Source of the DNA: Amborella trichopoda
Taxonomy: Eukaryota; Streptophyta; Magnoliopsida; Amborellales; Amborellaceae
Length of the DNA: 64,000 nt
Direction of reading: 5' to 3'
Assembly: GCF_000471905.2 (NCBI RefSeq)
Contig: NW_006498102.1
Coordinates: 2,898,242-2,962,241 of the forward strand
Shown: piece after piece, positions 47,601 to 57,126 of the stretch
How the letters are laid out: each line of letters starts with the position of its first letter
How positions within the stretch are numbered: the stretch's first letter is position 1
Program-made: the position numbers and the translations under genes
Notes under the pieces: generated by a model
What the model was told of the DNA's origin: nothing
The model's input: only the letters and a program-made list of their open reading frames with translations
Database searches by the model: none

Positions 47601-50600
47601 ACCGAACAGACTAATGAATGGACAACATTTCTTTTATCGAGGCTGCCAAGATCTTTGATGTTCCAACATAGAACCTTCATCGAGGAGAATTTAGGTGATG
47701 GGAGGATTTCCTAGAGATTTTCCTTTTAATGGGGCTAGCAGAGAGAAGAGAGACTGAGGAAGACAACTCGGGTGAATTCCTTGGGGTGTCATAGTTAACC
47801 CCAGAGCGGAGCTTTCCAAGCTCCCTAAAGCTCCTACTACTTCGGGATGAGGAAAGTACCTGTGGGTCACTTGCATTAGCCCTTAGTTTGTTGGTAAGAC
47901 CATCAACTTCTCCATGGAAGATAAGTCCAGCTTCTGAGATGGTATCAGCCAAGAGAGGTTCACCTCTTTCAATTGTTTCAAGCTCCAACGAATCAGTTGA
48001 AGCTGGGGATTGAATGTCCGAGTTGAAATCTGACCCTTAGTAAGAGTTGAGGGGGTCAGGTGGATTCTGGGAGTAGAAAGAATTAGGAAGGTAGGGGTCA
48101 TGGATAAGGGAGTGTTCAGGCGGCAGATGAGGGGAAGGTGAGGATGGTGGTGTGGGGAAGAAGTAATTAAGGGGGGGGGGGGGATGGGATGCAAGGTGAA
48201 AGTCGACCTCCTGTTTGTTGGGCTGCATTGAGGGCAAGCTGCATTTCTAAAGGCATGGGCACTAGCTTGTCTAGGTCTCGGTGTTTTGTATACTAGTTCC
48301 GGGTGGATTTGGGAGGGTAGAGTCGAGTATGCTAAAAGATGAGGGTTTCGTTGGAGTTGGCTTTGAGAAAACGAAAACGGGAGAGGCAGTGTTTGCGTCT
48401 GAGTGTGGGGGTGGGAACCCTGAGCATTGCATAGGGGAATTGTTGGGGTTAGAGGTGGGGGGGGGGGGGGGAGAAGGTGTATGTAGGAGGAGGTTGAGTG
48501 GGGGTGAAGGTTGTTGGAGTGGTGGTCGCCTGAAGATGGAGCCATCCCGGAGAGGCAGGTTTTTGCTTCTGTCTGCGGGCATATTTGAAGAAGGGTTGTA
48601 GCAGTGGAGATCTTTAATGGAGGATTGTGAAGGGGGAACAATGGACAATGGTGGTGGGTTGAAGAATGGAGAGTTGGGGGATTGGGGTAGAGGCGTATAT
48701 GCAAAGGGAACCAGTGCTGAATTGATTTGGTTAGGTTTGGGGCCGTTTTGAACTTCATATTTATTTGTGGTGCTTTGAGGATGGTTTGGAACTGAATAGA
48801 CGTTAGGTGAAGACAGAGGGGAGGAGGGAGAAGCAAGTGATTGGGAGAGACTATAGCGGGAGGTGTATTGGTATGAGTGGAGGGACTATCAAAGTTTTCT
48901 AGGGATGGGGGGGAGTTAATGGAGAGAGGTGCCTGGGGGTTGCTTGTAGGCAGGTGATTATGGTGGGGAAGAGAGAGACGAGGCGTCAGAGCTGACACCT
49001 AGAGGTTATTGGGAACTGGGAATGCCAGAGACGGTGAATGGCAAGGACTGATAATGTCGGTGGGGTGGAGGACTGGAGCCATTAATGTGTGGGGGATGGG
49101 AAGCATTGGAGGACACAGTCACCGAGGGGGCTTTAAAGGGAGTGACAAACACTATGCATGGTGGCGTGGCTAACAAGGGGGGTTGTGCGACATGTGGTGC
49201 AACTAAGTTCTGGGTAGACAGATGTCAAAGTACTCATGGGAGTACTTTTGACGAGGTGGGCGGCTGGATGATGTGGATGGGACCTCAGAGGACTGGCAAT
49301 TTCGAGAATGTTCGATGAGGGGTCCTTACCTTTGACTGGTTTAAGGTGGGGATCTCGGGGCAAAGGGTGGATACTATTATAACCGTTGGATGGGTGGGGA
49401 TTATGGTCCATGGAGTGAGCGGTTTTGGTAGGCCTGGATCCTGAAGCATAATTTGGAGATAGTTTGCTATTGTGGTCCCTAGAGGGCCTCAGAGCTTGAG
49501 AGGGCACGTGAGTGTTTTGCTAGACCACGGTCCTAGCATCATGGTCTGGCTGGGGGCGTTCATGGCGATCCTGGCCTGGACAGAAACTGAAATTTTGTAT
49601 GAAAGACCATTAAAGTGCAAACACAAGGAACTGGGGATTAGGTCTTCTGATCCTGTGGAAATTAAGATAACAAATTGTCCCAAGGGAAGAAATCCCATGG
49701 ACTTCCAATGGACATATAAAAATTGGCTACAGTTGTTTCCCAAGATTTAAAAAATCTTGTTGGTCCAAAGGTGGAGGTGGATTCCTTCTAATGTAATCGA
49801 GAATTTACTGATATGTTCGGCTTCCAAAGACGGATTCCATTTTTGTAGGGATAGTTTCCCACCTTTAAAACTAAAGGTGGAATTGGGAAGGATAACCGGA
49901 TTGAATTTGTCTGGAAAGGAGATGAGATACGTACCATTTGAGAGAAGCCTGCAAACAACATGATGGTTATTGAAGACGTTTTGCAGCCACAAGTTAATCC
50001 CTTTGATGTCATTGCGCTGAGGTAGGAAGGTGCCTACAAGAGAATTTTCTAGAGAAGAAATCTGCTCTGAAATCTCACGGTTAGAAGAGAGCCAAATGTG
50101 GGGCTCAAGGTTATGGACCGAAATATGATGTTCGGTGGAATTCTTTGCAGTATTTTGAGCTTGCAGAGGTTGCTGAAAATTGTTTTCAGGGTTTGAAGCA
50201 ACTGGCTGGGTAAAGTTTTGGGATATTCAATGGTATGGATGCTCTTTTCCTGGAAAAGATGGGATCAGGTTATGTGTAGGAGGTGTTGAAAAGGTTAAGG
50301 AGGTGGTATGAGGGGGAGCTGTTACCTAATTTGGATATGGGGGCTGTCCCTTAGTAGTTTCTGCTAGAATGGGGGGAGTAGGTGTATGGGAAGGGGGCGG
50401 AGGGAGATGGGGTCTAACTTGATGTGCATAGGGGTGGTTGGGTTGAAAGCTACTGTTGTATACTGGACTGGATTGGGATTGGGCATGTCTAAAATTTCTG
50501 ATCTTGGGGTTCTTGCGAGGTATATGTCTATTTGAAGAGGATATGTGAGTATAGCAGTGGTGTCTGTTGGAGGGTGGGGGCTGAAACTGATGATGCTGAT

Positions 50601-53600
50601 TGGTCTGCCTTGTTTGTTGGAGGCTATAAGGATTTTGAGGATGCCTGTGATTAGAGTAATCTCTGTGGTGGTAGTTGATGGCAGGAGTCTGCTCTTGAAG
50701 GCTGGTGAAACTTGGGTCTTGGTGGTTGGTAACTCTTGAGAGGTAAGCTGGATGCTCCTTGAAGGTCTGGTAGGTGGGCCTTGAATATCTGGTGTCTCTG
50801 TGGTAGCTGGGGGAGTAATGGCTAGAGTCCCTCTGGTGATGACGACGTCTGTGCTGGGAAGGATTACGTCTTGGACGATATTTCCTGTGTTGACTGTAGC
50901 CTCGTCGAGGAGGGGGACTGTAGCTTCGGCGTGGAGGACTGTAACTTCCTCTCATCTTGAGCACTCAATAAACTACCCCCCCCCTCGATGTTGTGTATAA
51001 AATATTAAGATATCTCAAGTCTGCACTAAAGAAAGGGATATTTTTCTTAAATCAAGGACATCCTGATGTTGCAGTTTACATAGATGCTGATTGGGCTAGT
51101 TGCTAAACTGATAGAAGATCCACAACTGGTTATTGTACATTCATTTTGGGAAACCTGGTTGCTTGGAAAAGCAAGAAGCAAAATGTAGTGGCAAGATCAA
51201 GTGCTGAAGCAAAATACTGTGCAATGACTCAAAATACATGTGAAGTAATGTGGGTCAAAGGTGTTCATTTTGATTTGGGTGTTAGAGCTAAGCTTCTCAT
51301 GACTCTATATTGTGACGATGGAGCAGCCATTCATATCACAGAGAGTCCTATTTTTGATGAAAGGACTAAACCCATTGAAGTATATTGTCAATTTATCAAA
51401 GAGAAGGTTGCTGCCAAAATCATTCGAACTCTTCATGTGAAGTCCAACTTGTAGATATATTCATAAAAGCCGTTGGACGGGACATATTACATGATATCAC
51501 AATCAAGCTGGGCATGATTGATATCTATGCTCCAGCTTGAGGGGGAGTGTTGCAAATAAAAGGAATAAGTAATTGTATTTGATGGGTAGAACTGTCATGT
51601 ATCTTTTGTTTAGTTCTTATTTGTCTTATGTCTCTATATGAGGTAAATATTGTCCATAAGTTGTAATTAGGGTTGTTACTTAAATGTTATAAGTGACCGC
51701 TACGCCACTCTCTTTCCCTGTCTACCTCTCTGTCTCTCTCATGTCTCTCTTTCTCTCTCTTCTTCGTTATCATCATTTTTGTTTTCGTTCCTCTCTCTCT
51801 AGATCCTAACGAACTGTTTCTTCTTTACTTTAATTTCACCTGCAACAATAGCTAGTCTTTTATGATATTTATTTATTTATTCTCATTTGTTTGTGCCAAT
51901 AAAGTAAGCATGGTCACAATTGCTGGATTCTCTTCTTTGTGCATAAGTTTCTTATAGTTTTTAGACTGTTCCTCTTTGTTTTATTTAGAGTTGCATATAT
52001 TCTGAGTAGGTCTACAATCTTTAGTGTTCATGATATCCTTGAAAGTCTACAGTATTTACAAGCAACTTTTGCTGACCTGGTAGGTGGTACTGCAAGTGGG
52101 CTTTGACAAATCAATTAGTTTTGAATGGGTGTTTTTGAAATATTCAGCTGAACCTGATTTTGGACCAGTTCTGCATATACATACGGTGTTTATTTTAGGA
52201 AGGTTGAAGTATGAGGTTGCTGATCTCCCAGGTTAGATATGTGTTTTGTTGCATTGAGGGGCACTATGATTCGTTCTTATTTCATTGAGGGGCATTATTA
52301 TTCAATATTGTATTCTTTATATGTTTAACTTTTCCCATATTGCTTGGAGTTTCTTTTGTCTTTTTTTTGGGCTGCCTAAACTGCAATTGGGTCATTTTCT
52401 TTTGCATCGCACAATATCTATGGGTGTCTTCTCTGATCTCATTTGAATCATGTTTACACCATGTGCCAATGTTTTTCCAATCTTGTTCGAATCCTGTTTC
52501 CCTCAAACGATGTGCCAATTTTATGAAATGGAATGGGCTTGGGTGGATCTTGCATTTATTGGGATGCTAACATATTTCTTATGGTGAATATTTTGCCATT
52601 TTGTGCTTATGATCTTTATAATAAAACACTGTACAGAGTTTCATGAATGAAACAATTTAATATTTACTAGGACAATCTTAAGAAATATTTTCCGAGTTCA
52701 TGAAAATTGAGTGATGATTCATGCGTAATCTTAAAAATTGCACGTGCTTCTTTTGTTGATACCTTGATTTATTCTTATCAAGTTTTCATGTTTGAAAATG
52801 AATCATAGAGAGATCTCAATGGATGAGCATCCCGAATGTCAAAAGCTTACTGGCCAATGTGAAGCCAAGGTACATTCGTGTGGGACCTTTGGTAGCTGAT
52901 GGGCTCTCCGCTGAGTTGGCGCTATCTACAAAATTTACTCTTCCTCCTATGTTGCAATTTCAGGTTGGGCAATTTGTTCTGAAAGTTGATATTTGATGTT
53001 CTTCTAGTGGAAATGTGGCTTCAAGGAGTTTCCTTTGCAAGCATAGAACTGATGAAGAATGTTGACACTTACATTGACTGCATATGCTAATTTATCTTTG
53101 ATGGAAGGTCTCGCTTATTTGCATATTCAAATGAATGATAGACTACACATATATTGACATCATGTTATGCAGTCTTTAGTTGGGATAAGGTTCCGATGAC
53201 GATGATGATGATGTTGTGCAGTTTGTAGCAATCATCGAATAAGAAAAGATCGCTAGTCATTGCTAATTTGAGCATTGATATCTGTAGATTCTCAAGCAGG
53301 AGAGGAAAATATTGTTGGTTCTTAATCACTTTTTGTTTTTCTGGAAAGAGATGAGTGAAGGAAGTTCTCTTTATCGTTATTGATTTTCTATCAACAATCA
53401 AGAAATGATACCAGTGCCTTTCATTTTACGATGGTCATGATGCTCTTGCACAATAATCACTGAAATTATATAAATGAAGGAACAGTCTCAAGTATATAGT
53501 ATATACATACTGCTGTCTCTAACTCGGAAGAAACAAAGATCGCCATACCCAACTTTCTCAGTGGGGAGTTGCAGACCATGGTTACCGGGATCGCCTTCCT

Positions 53601-56213
53601 TGCTTGGCATTCCCTTGCAAAACCTCGATTCTCTCGATCCGGAGCGGATCTCTTCTGAAACTCAATGTAGTGTTTTCAGGATCTCGCTGCATCTTATAAG
53701 GGAATTAGTTCCTTATAATTTAATTTCGCGTTCCTAAGCATTACAGGACCTAGTTCCCTAGTTTTATGGTTCACGCTCCAAAGCGTATTGCAATCTAGAT
53801 TCCAAATAATGGAACACAAGCATCGCCATATTTGGCATCCAGATCCCACCAATATGGGATCACTTTAAAGTTCCTTATTTATTTCATAGACGACTAAGCC
53901 AACTTGTTATTGGTTAGCAATGCTGGGAGCTACATTTTAAAGCCACGGATCCTTATTACCCACATGTGGAACTTGTGTTCTAAGAAAATGGAACTCGCCC
54001 CAATAAAAGTTATTCCTCACTCCATAATATGTTGGATCACTTTTACTAATGCGCTTCTTGAGTTAAGAAACTGAAAAAAATGCCTTTGGGAACTTCGCTT
54101 CTTGCGTATAGGATCTCACACCTTTATATAATGATTCTTGATCCTATGTAATAAAGGAGCTCGATTCCCAATACACATGGGCCTTGATCCTGACCTTTGA
54201 GGCTGTACGAGCATCGATCCCAAGCATAGGGATCTTCAGTATAGCTTCGCTCTGCCGATCCCACCCCCGATCCTGGAACCATTCCCGTTCCCCGTACCTA
54301 ACAACTATGTTGCAGACATTCCTATTTGTGGCTTAAGGGAGCAGTTTCTAAATTTGATCTTTGCTCTTGATCTAAGTTGTTAAAAGCCTCCACGCAGGAG
54401 TGTGGGCCTCCCTTGGGTGTTATTTCAGGTAAACTATGGCTGAGATTGGTACACCTGAGGCAAAGAACCCAGGTGCCCACATAGGCCTACCTACAAGTTT
54501 GGATCCCAGCTAGGTATTGTGTACCCATGGATAAAAAATATCTATGGCTATGGGGAATGCTCGCTAAGCTCTCCATTTTAGTGAAACGAAATGCTCTCTT
54601 GAGGTTTATATCCATCCAAAAATTATTAAGACCCTCCTTTTCTGGTTCCAAAAAGGTTCAAATTTGAAGTTGAGTTCTTCCCCTACTTCAGGAAAGTGAG
54701 CCAAAACCATATTGTAAGTGGTTATAATGTTTACCATGCTATAGTGTATTAATTGTTAAGACTCATTTTGGAAGGGGTTTTTGTGCCATTGTTATTCAGA
54801 ATGGTTAAGAATGTGTGGATGATAGATACTTTTCAAAGAGAATGTGTTGGTGATCAATGGACTACTGTTTGCTAGCTACTTTTACAAGAATGGGTATTGT
54901 AAACTCCACTCCCAGCCCATGTTTTTCAAGAGAAAAGAAATAACCTCATGAGTTTTTTGTTTTTATATTCTACTATTTACAATGCTGGCTGGGCTCCACT
55001 AATTGTTTTACAGGCAGGAGTTGACCCTGTTGCAGATGAGGCCTTAAAGTTGCTATTTTTAGCTTTAGAGTTTTCATATTTTAGGTTTACGTGTTGAGTA
55101 TAAATGGTGAAGGAAACCTTTTGTGTTTATTTTATGTGCATTGTCAATTTGGCATTGTTTTTGTTTGTTTGTTATTTATTGTTTATAACTTTTTAGTAGG
55201 CACATTTTTCAAGAAAAGAATGATACTGCACATCTTGTATTCGTAATTTACAAAGTGCACACATGTGAATTGGGTAATACTCTATCAATTAATAGGTATA
55301 TTCCTTTTAACTCTTTAACTCATGAGGCAAAGCATAACTTTCTAGCGTTATTTTATGGAAGAAGGACTGCTACTGACTATAAGCTTCAATTAATGTAATC
55401 GTTATAGAAAAATAAAACTGATAATATGGTTTATTGATGAATATGTCGTGCCCTACACAAAAATAATCAATTCATGTTTTTTTTTGTGTGATAAATTACA
55501 TCCTCCTGGAAAATCAGGTGCTTGCCTGGTGCCTTTAGGCCCCATTGACTCCAAGTCATCCTTGCTGCCTGGTGCTTTTGAATACTGTGATATTCTTGTT
55601 TTTGGCATCTTAGTGGTATCAACTGGCATGTTACTTAAACTCTGAACTTGGGTTAAACAATTAACCATATCAGATTATTGTGATGCCTTCTATATAAATG
55701 CTTGCTGATACTGATACATTTTGAGAGCTATATCCATCTTTAAGTCTTACAAAATCTATTGAGTTGTTGAATCTTATTTCTCTAGAATATCAAGGTTATG
55801 TTATTTTCTGTAGTAATCACGCTGTCTTTTTATTGTTTTGTTGTCCATTCAATAAGCAAGTATTATGTTATATTTACTGAATTCAGTTCTTGTCGCATGC
55901 ATTCCTGATTTATTTTCACCATCCTTGTCCAAAAGTTAGATGTCTGTACTGCAGCTACTTTCATCTCCTTATGCTATACAAAGTCTCTGATGAACCACAA
56001 TTATGATTTTTTATTTTTTTTTTGCTCCAGGAATATCCTTCAGGAGTTGTAGTGGTACCCATGGAAAGCAGGACACAGAAGCCTTTCAGTACAACGAACT
56101 TGGTTGTCATAGCACCTGACACTATTGAATCTGACATTATGGATCCACATTTTGTTGCTCAGGGGGATGCAATTATATTGGACCCTGGATGCCATCATAA
56201 AATGCATTCAAAG
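32931..56213 (+). CDS. Metallo-beta-lactamase-family protein, 5' part of gene
   Basis: Span of a split gene whose first four exons are 32931-33185, 52084-52231, 52809-52963 and 56031-56213 (741 bp, 247 codons). Phases agree at every junction: 0, 1, 0, and 0 at the last donor. All introns are GT-AG. The joined protein resembles the plant family of Arabidopsis At4g33540: an N-terminal part of about 190 aa, often described as Nudix-like, then the start of an MBL fold (TTNLVVIAPD, then AIILDPGC). The HxHxDH metal-site exon is not in the window, so the gene must continue beyond 64000 or is broken. Substrate and location are unknown to me; members are annotated as hydrolases related to LACTB2. I took the ATG at 32931 because MATYRLAAIIRNPSDELL is the conserved N-terminus. 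Confidence 0.82.
33632..34010 (-). mobile_element. RTE-type LINE 3' fragment
   Basis: Starts on the + strand with (ATC)n and CCAAGCCTTATCTCAACTAT, the characteristic reverse-complemented tail of plant RTE LINEs. It shares AAGGGCCATA and CTTAACTGGTG motifs with 35338-36190. Strongly 5'-truncated and decayed. Confidence 0.7.
35023..35309. repeat. Two-copy 146-bp tandem duplication
   Basis: Units 35023-35168 and 35169-35309 are nearly identical, differing at the ends (AAACTTGAAGG versus AAACTAGAAGG). The near identity makes it a recent event. Non-coding. Confidence 0.93.
35338..36190 (-). mobile_element. RTE-type LINE 3' fragment, longer copy
   Basis: The tail (ATC)n at 35338 and GCCTTATCCCATCTATTTGG mark the LINE 3' end. 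On the minus strand, 35458-35643 reads LRVAPIRDKMRENEPRKVGHV then RGRPKRTWKY, the C-terminus of RTE reverse transcriptase. The upstream part (to about 36190) is decayed. Confidence 0.8.
37350..37652 (+). repeat. 5' LTR of the intron-1 Copia
   Basis: Shares TAATTGTATTTGATGG-type, ATTGTCCATAAGTTGTAATT and CGCCACTCTCTTTCCCT blocks with 51548-51847. It contains a CAAGGG-free AT-rich U3 and a TC-rich end. Divergence from the 3' LTR, including a small indel near 37485-37510, points to an old insertion. Confidence 0.85.
37653..37665 (+). promoter_or_regulatory. Copia primer-binding site
   Basis: TGGTATCATAGC directly follows the 5' LTR. It is one base away from the usual TGGTATCAGAGC site complementary to initiator methionine tRNA. 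Confidence 0.8.
38093..39418. mobile_element. hAT-like non-autonomous element, 1.3 kb
   Basis: Starts CAAGGTTT and ends ACCTTG. It is flanked by the 8-mers GTCTCTAC (38085-38092) and GTCTCTGC (39419-39426), which differ at one base and fit a hAT duplication. The interior holds a (TC)n run (about 38620-38655) and AT-rich sequence with no transposase. It sits in the Copia leader, 12 bp before the gag start codon once the duplication is discounted. Confidence 0.7.
38620..38655. repeat. (TC)n microsatellite
   Basis: A pure CT/TC run of about 17 units inside the hAT-like element. Confidence 0.95.
39438..40260 (+). pseudogene. Copia gag remnant
   Basis: Starts MESFGLQITTVRFDGINYLE, the usual beginning of Copia gag (FDGxNYxxW). 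It continues past a stop at 39680 with KELWEIVFNSY, ARVYELEQQISGFKHGDLSL and YYAHL pieces. A Gly-rich stretch and a degenerate zinc knuckle (CTHYGK) lie near 40090-40215. Several stops. Confidence 0.85.
40320..40946 (+). pseudogene. Copia protease and pre-integrase remnant
   Basis: A 208-codon frame. The retroviral-type protease motif reads WIINSGASEH where active elements have DSGA, so the catalytic Asp is replaced by Asn. It continues with VPNLSSNLMSVSNLTK and the pre-integrase LWHTWLGHA motif. It ends at a stop inside the integrase N-terminus. Confidence 0.88.
41040..42140 (+). pseudogene. Copia integrase and reverse transcriptase remnant
   Basis: Frameshifted pieces carry integrase blocks (FDVWGPSP-like near 41050, GIGERKN-like near 41340) and reverse-transcriptase blocks. 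The active site near 41740 reads ALIV-stop-VDDIILTGD, so the tyrosine of YVDD has become a stop. A large part between integrase and reverse transcriptase is missing. The copy is cut at 42141 by the L1 and resumes at about 50985. Confidence 0.82.
42870..43330 (-). repeat. GA-rich tandem duplications in L1 3' UTR
   Basis: A diverged unit of about 195 bp occurs twice (42876-43072 and 43073-43265). A 63-bp unit (GAAACATAGAGAATGCAGAG...) is duplicated almost perfectly at 43203-43265 and 43266-43328. The whole 42.8-43.7 kb stretch is strongly purine-biased on the + strand. Confidence 0.85.
43748..44080 (-). pseudogene. L1 RNase H domain remnant
   Basis: A 110-codon frame matching the C-terminal RNase H domain of plant L1 ORF2: SSFAEAMALLVGLKRLLEI, a VESN-type block (ILVESNTFNTV, where active copies have E/D-SD) and the final YRKANSMAGRLAKEGA block with the usual histidine-region Arg-Lys-Ala-Asn. 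It is only the C-terminal half of the domain. Confidence 0.85.
44450..44700 (-). pseudogene. L1 zinc-finger (zf-RVT) remnant
   Basis: One minus-strand frame reads LLHGKTLTLDQLKKRGLAFP, then a stop, then ILCLQAEETILHLFLH. This is the Cys/His region that follows reverse transcriptase in plant L1s. A zinc-binding Cys has become a stop and another is replaced. Confidence 0.7.
45160..46646 (-). pseudogene. L1 reverse transcriptase remnant
   Basis: In order on the minus strand: WLKLGDRNTAFFHKTTNSRR (46630-46570), LSLKEIRKVTFDLPKDK, LAPIPKIEGAHRMKEFHSNS, LLNSSYKILAKVLATRLQPV, QFAFVSNRQI, then frameshifted palm pieces (TFSMLTTLIFRNAN where LQYADD-type sequence is expected), VNLSKTKMMGI and FLWSGVDDTKKIHLVAW. 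The catalytic aspartates are lost to frame changes. Confidence 0.85.
46650..47680 (-). pseudogene. L1 ORF2 start, AP-endonuclease remnant
   Basis: Begins MKVLCWNIKDLGSLDKRNVV, the typical opening of plant L1 ORF2 endonuclease (WN..GLG block), followed by ETKLPSPD with the catalytic Glu. It stops after 70 codons and continues in other frames toward the reverse transcriptase. Confidence 0.82.
47690..49500 (-). pseudogene. L1 ORF1 C-terminal Pro/Ser-rich region
   Basis: Overlapping frames are rich in Pro, Ser, Thr and His (for example 47883-48998). They correspond to the low-complexity linker and tail of an L1 ORF1. More than one frame is open because the sequence is GGT/GGG-biased, so the true frame is unclear and no fold is predicted. 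Confidence 0.5.
49489..50012 (-). pseudogene. L1 ORF1 DUF4283-type domain remnant
   Basis: Two successive frames: CRLLSNGTYLISFPDKFNPV, then EGIHLHLWTNKIF, then MGNNCSQFLYVHWKSMGF. The order (VRxLxxxxYLLxF, LxIWTxxxF, IGxxxG) is that of the DUF4283 nucleic-acid-binding region of plant L1 ORF1. Confidence 0.7.
50326..50964 (-). pseudogene. L1 ORF1 N-terminus with RS-like repeats
   Basis: A 212-codon frame starting about 20 bp from the element's 5' end. The first 70 residues are Arg/Ser/Pro/Tyr-rich (MRGSYSPPRRSYSPPPRRGY, then RRRHHQRDSSHYSPSYHRD) and resemble the RS domains of splicing factors. The rest is His/Gln/Pro-rich. It ends at a stop before the DUF4283 part, so ORF1 is now split. Confidence 0.7.
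50985..51540 (+). pseudogene. Copia RNase H region, after the L1
   Basis: Continues the Copia pol: VVYKILRYLKSALKKGIFF, VAVYIDADWASC, TDRRSTTGYCTFILGNLVAW, SKKQNVVARSSAEAKYCAMT. It then runs to the polypurine tract at about 51535-51547. A stop interrupts the DADWASC block. Order and spacing are normal for Copia. Confidence 0.88.
51548..51847 (+). repeat. 3' LTR of the intron-1 Copia
   Basis: Starts TGTTGCAAAT right after GAGGGGGAG and ends CACCTGCAACA. The tips are perfect 6-bp inverts. It pairs with 37350-37652. Confidence 0.9.
52084..52231 (+). CDS. Exon 2 of the lactamase-like gene
   Basis: 148 bp between acceptor ..GGTAG and donor CCCAG|GTTAG. It encodes VVLQVGFDKSISFEWVFLKY followed by SAEPDFGPVLHIHTVFILGR and EVADLP, and ends in phase 1. 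The pattern of Trp, Lys-Tyr, Glu, FGP and HTVFI is the family signature. Phase fits exon 1 (0) and exon 3 (needs two bases). Confidence 0.85.
52809..52963 (+). CDS. Exon 3 of the lactamase-like gene
   Basis: 155 bp. The first two bases complete a Glu codon, then RSQWMSIPNVKSLLANVKPR, YIRVGPLVADGLSAELALS and TLPPMLQFQ. Acceptor ATAG (52805-52808) and donor CAG|GTTGGG; it ends in phase 0. Confidence 0.85.
52964..56030 (+). other. Intron 3, 3.1 kb
   Basis: From GTTGGG to the T-rich acceptor TTTGCTCCAG (ending 56030). Apart from the hAT-like element at 53577-54308 nothing was recognised; 54318-56030 is plain AT-rich sequence. Confidence 0.8.
53577..54308. mobile_element. hAT-like element with GATC/TTCC arrays
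   Basis: Starts CATGGTTACCGGGATCG and ends in CTAACAACTAT. It is flanked by the perfect repeat GTTGCAGAC (53568-53576 and 54309-54317); an 8-bp hAT duplication plus one base would explain the nine. The whole body is made of short imperfect modules of the type GGATC, GATCCC, TTCC and GGAACT in both orientations, spaced about 15-30 bp. Non-coding. Confidence 0.75.
56031..56213 (+). CDS. Exon 4 of the lactamase-like gene
   Basis: 61 codons in phase 0 at both ends: EYPSGVVVVPMESRTQKPF, then STTNLVVIAPDT, FVAQGDAIILDPGC and HHKMHSK. It forms the first strands of the MBL fold. The acceptor has a long T-rich tract, and the donor is AAAG|GTATGA. Confidence 0.92.
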
Positions 56214-56663
56214 GTATGACCATTCCTTGTAAGCTTTTTCTGTCAATGATGGTCGGAATAATTGTAACCCATAGGTTGTAGAATCTTGAGGTAATGCCAC
56301 TATTAATCAATTAGTTTAAACTTATTTCTTAAATATGTAAAACCTGAACTCTTGTGATAAAGTTCCATGGATATGATAAGTTGATAATTAATTTCCTTGA
56401 AATAATTCCTGCTCTTCACATACCTGTATGCGTGATTCAGGGTATTTCACCATGGAATAATGCTGTGGAAGTTTCTACTAGGTTGCTGATGCATGGCTGT
56501 ATGACCTTCAAATTATGCTATAAAGAGTCCTATAATTAAGGATCGTTTACATTATATTAAAGATATTGGACATCAAAGTTCTCTGAAAGCTTTTAGCCAT
56601 GCTCAACACACCTTTATTTTATCAAGGATCCCTAGAAGAATGTGTTTGTGATGGAGCACAGAG

Positions 56664-57055
56664 TGTTGATGGACATGATTAATGAGAAAATGGGGCTGAA
56701 AATTCTATAGATTCAATAGAAGTGGAACTCTAGAGGCTTCGATATAGAAGTATCTCGACAATGGTAAAATCAACAAAACTACTCTAACCTCTTTAAAAAG
56801 TTTTATAACCGCTTTTCTAAACCCTAAATTATAGTACAACACCAAACTACCCCTAATAATTAATAAATTCCAACCAATTCTGAAAGACTCAACACCACCC
56901 CTGAACACTATTAAAAGTTCCAAAAATATCCTTATGAACAGTAACTATGAACAATACCCTGTGAACAATATCCATGAATAGTGGTTGTGAATAATATCTC
57001 ACGAATAATAAAAAATAGACAAAATAAAAATCACATGCTGGAGATGTCATCAACA
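56664..57055 (-). repeat. Probable 3' LTR of gypsy remnant A
   Basis: Bounded by the polypurine tract at its right. It contains GAACAATATCCATGAATAGT-like repeats also present in the LTR of remnant B (60661-60700), so the two elements are related. Confidence 0.55.
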
Positions 57056-57126
57056 GGACTACATCTACCCCTCGTTATAACTCACCCTCGATTTCTGGTC
57101 AATATATTGTTTCCATCTGTTAGAAT

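Larger units (their letters stand above)
42142..50980 (-). mobile_element. Full-length antisense L1 LINE, 8.8 kb
   Basis: Runs on the minus strand from a G-run 5' end (plus-strand C-run ending about 50984) to a short A-tail (T-run 42142-42150). It has ORF1 (about 50964-47700), ORF2 with endonuclease, reverse transcriptase, zinc-finger and RNase H regions (47680-43748), and a 1.6 kb GA-rich 3' UTR. The flanks CGCCTTAATG (left) and CCCCTCGATG (right) look like a diverged target duplication. Rejoining them keeps the Copia reading order (PRLN/D then VVYKILRYL). Both ORFs contain stops and shifts. Confidence 0.85.
37350..51847 (+). mobile_element. Copia retrotransposon with nested insertions
   Basis: LTRs of about 300 bp (37350-37652 and 51548-51847) bound gag, protease, integrase, reverse transcriptase and RNase H remnants in Copia order. 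The primer site TTGGTATCATAGC follows the 5' LTR, and the polypurine GAGGGGGAG precedes the 3' LTR. The 3' LTR has the inverted tips TGTTGC/GCAACA. Two foreign insertions, a hAT-like element (38093-39418) and an antisense L1 (42142-50980), account for about 10.2 kb, leaving roughly 4.3 kb of Copia. No flanking target duplication is clear. Stops in gag and pol show it is dead. Confidence 0.9.
33186..52083 (+). other. Intron 1, 18.9 kb, transposon-filled
   Basis: Between donor GTAAAT (33186) and acceptor GGTAG (ending 52083). It holds two RTE LINE tails, a tandem duplication and the Copia/hAT/L1 nest at 37350-51847. Stretches 33186-33631, 34011-35022, 36191-37349 and 51848-52083 show no recognisable element, apart from the lone MITE tip near 34374. 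Confidence 0.8.

Noticed and set aside
47883..48998. 371-codon Pro/Ser/His-rich frame as a gene
   Set aside because: It lies inside the antisense L1 ORF1 and is open in more than one frame because of base bias.
53474..53737. 87-codon frame over the start of the 53.6 kb element
   Set aside because: It crosses the target duplication and the transposon end, so it cannot be an ancestral gene.
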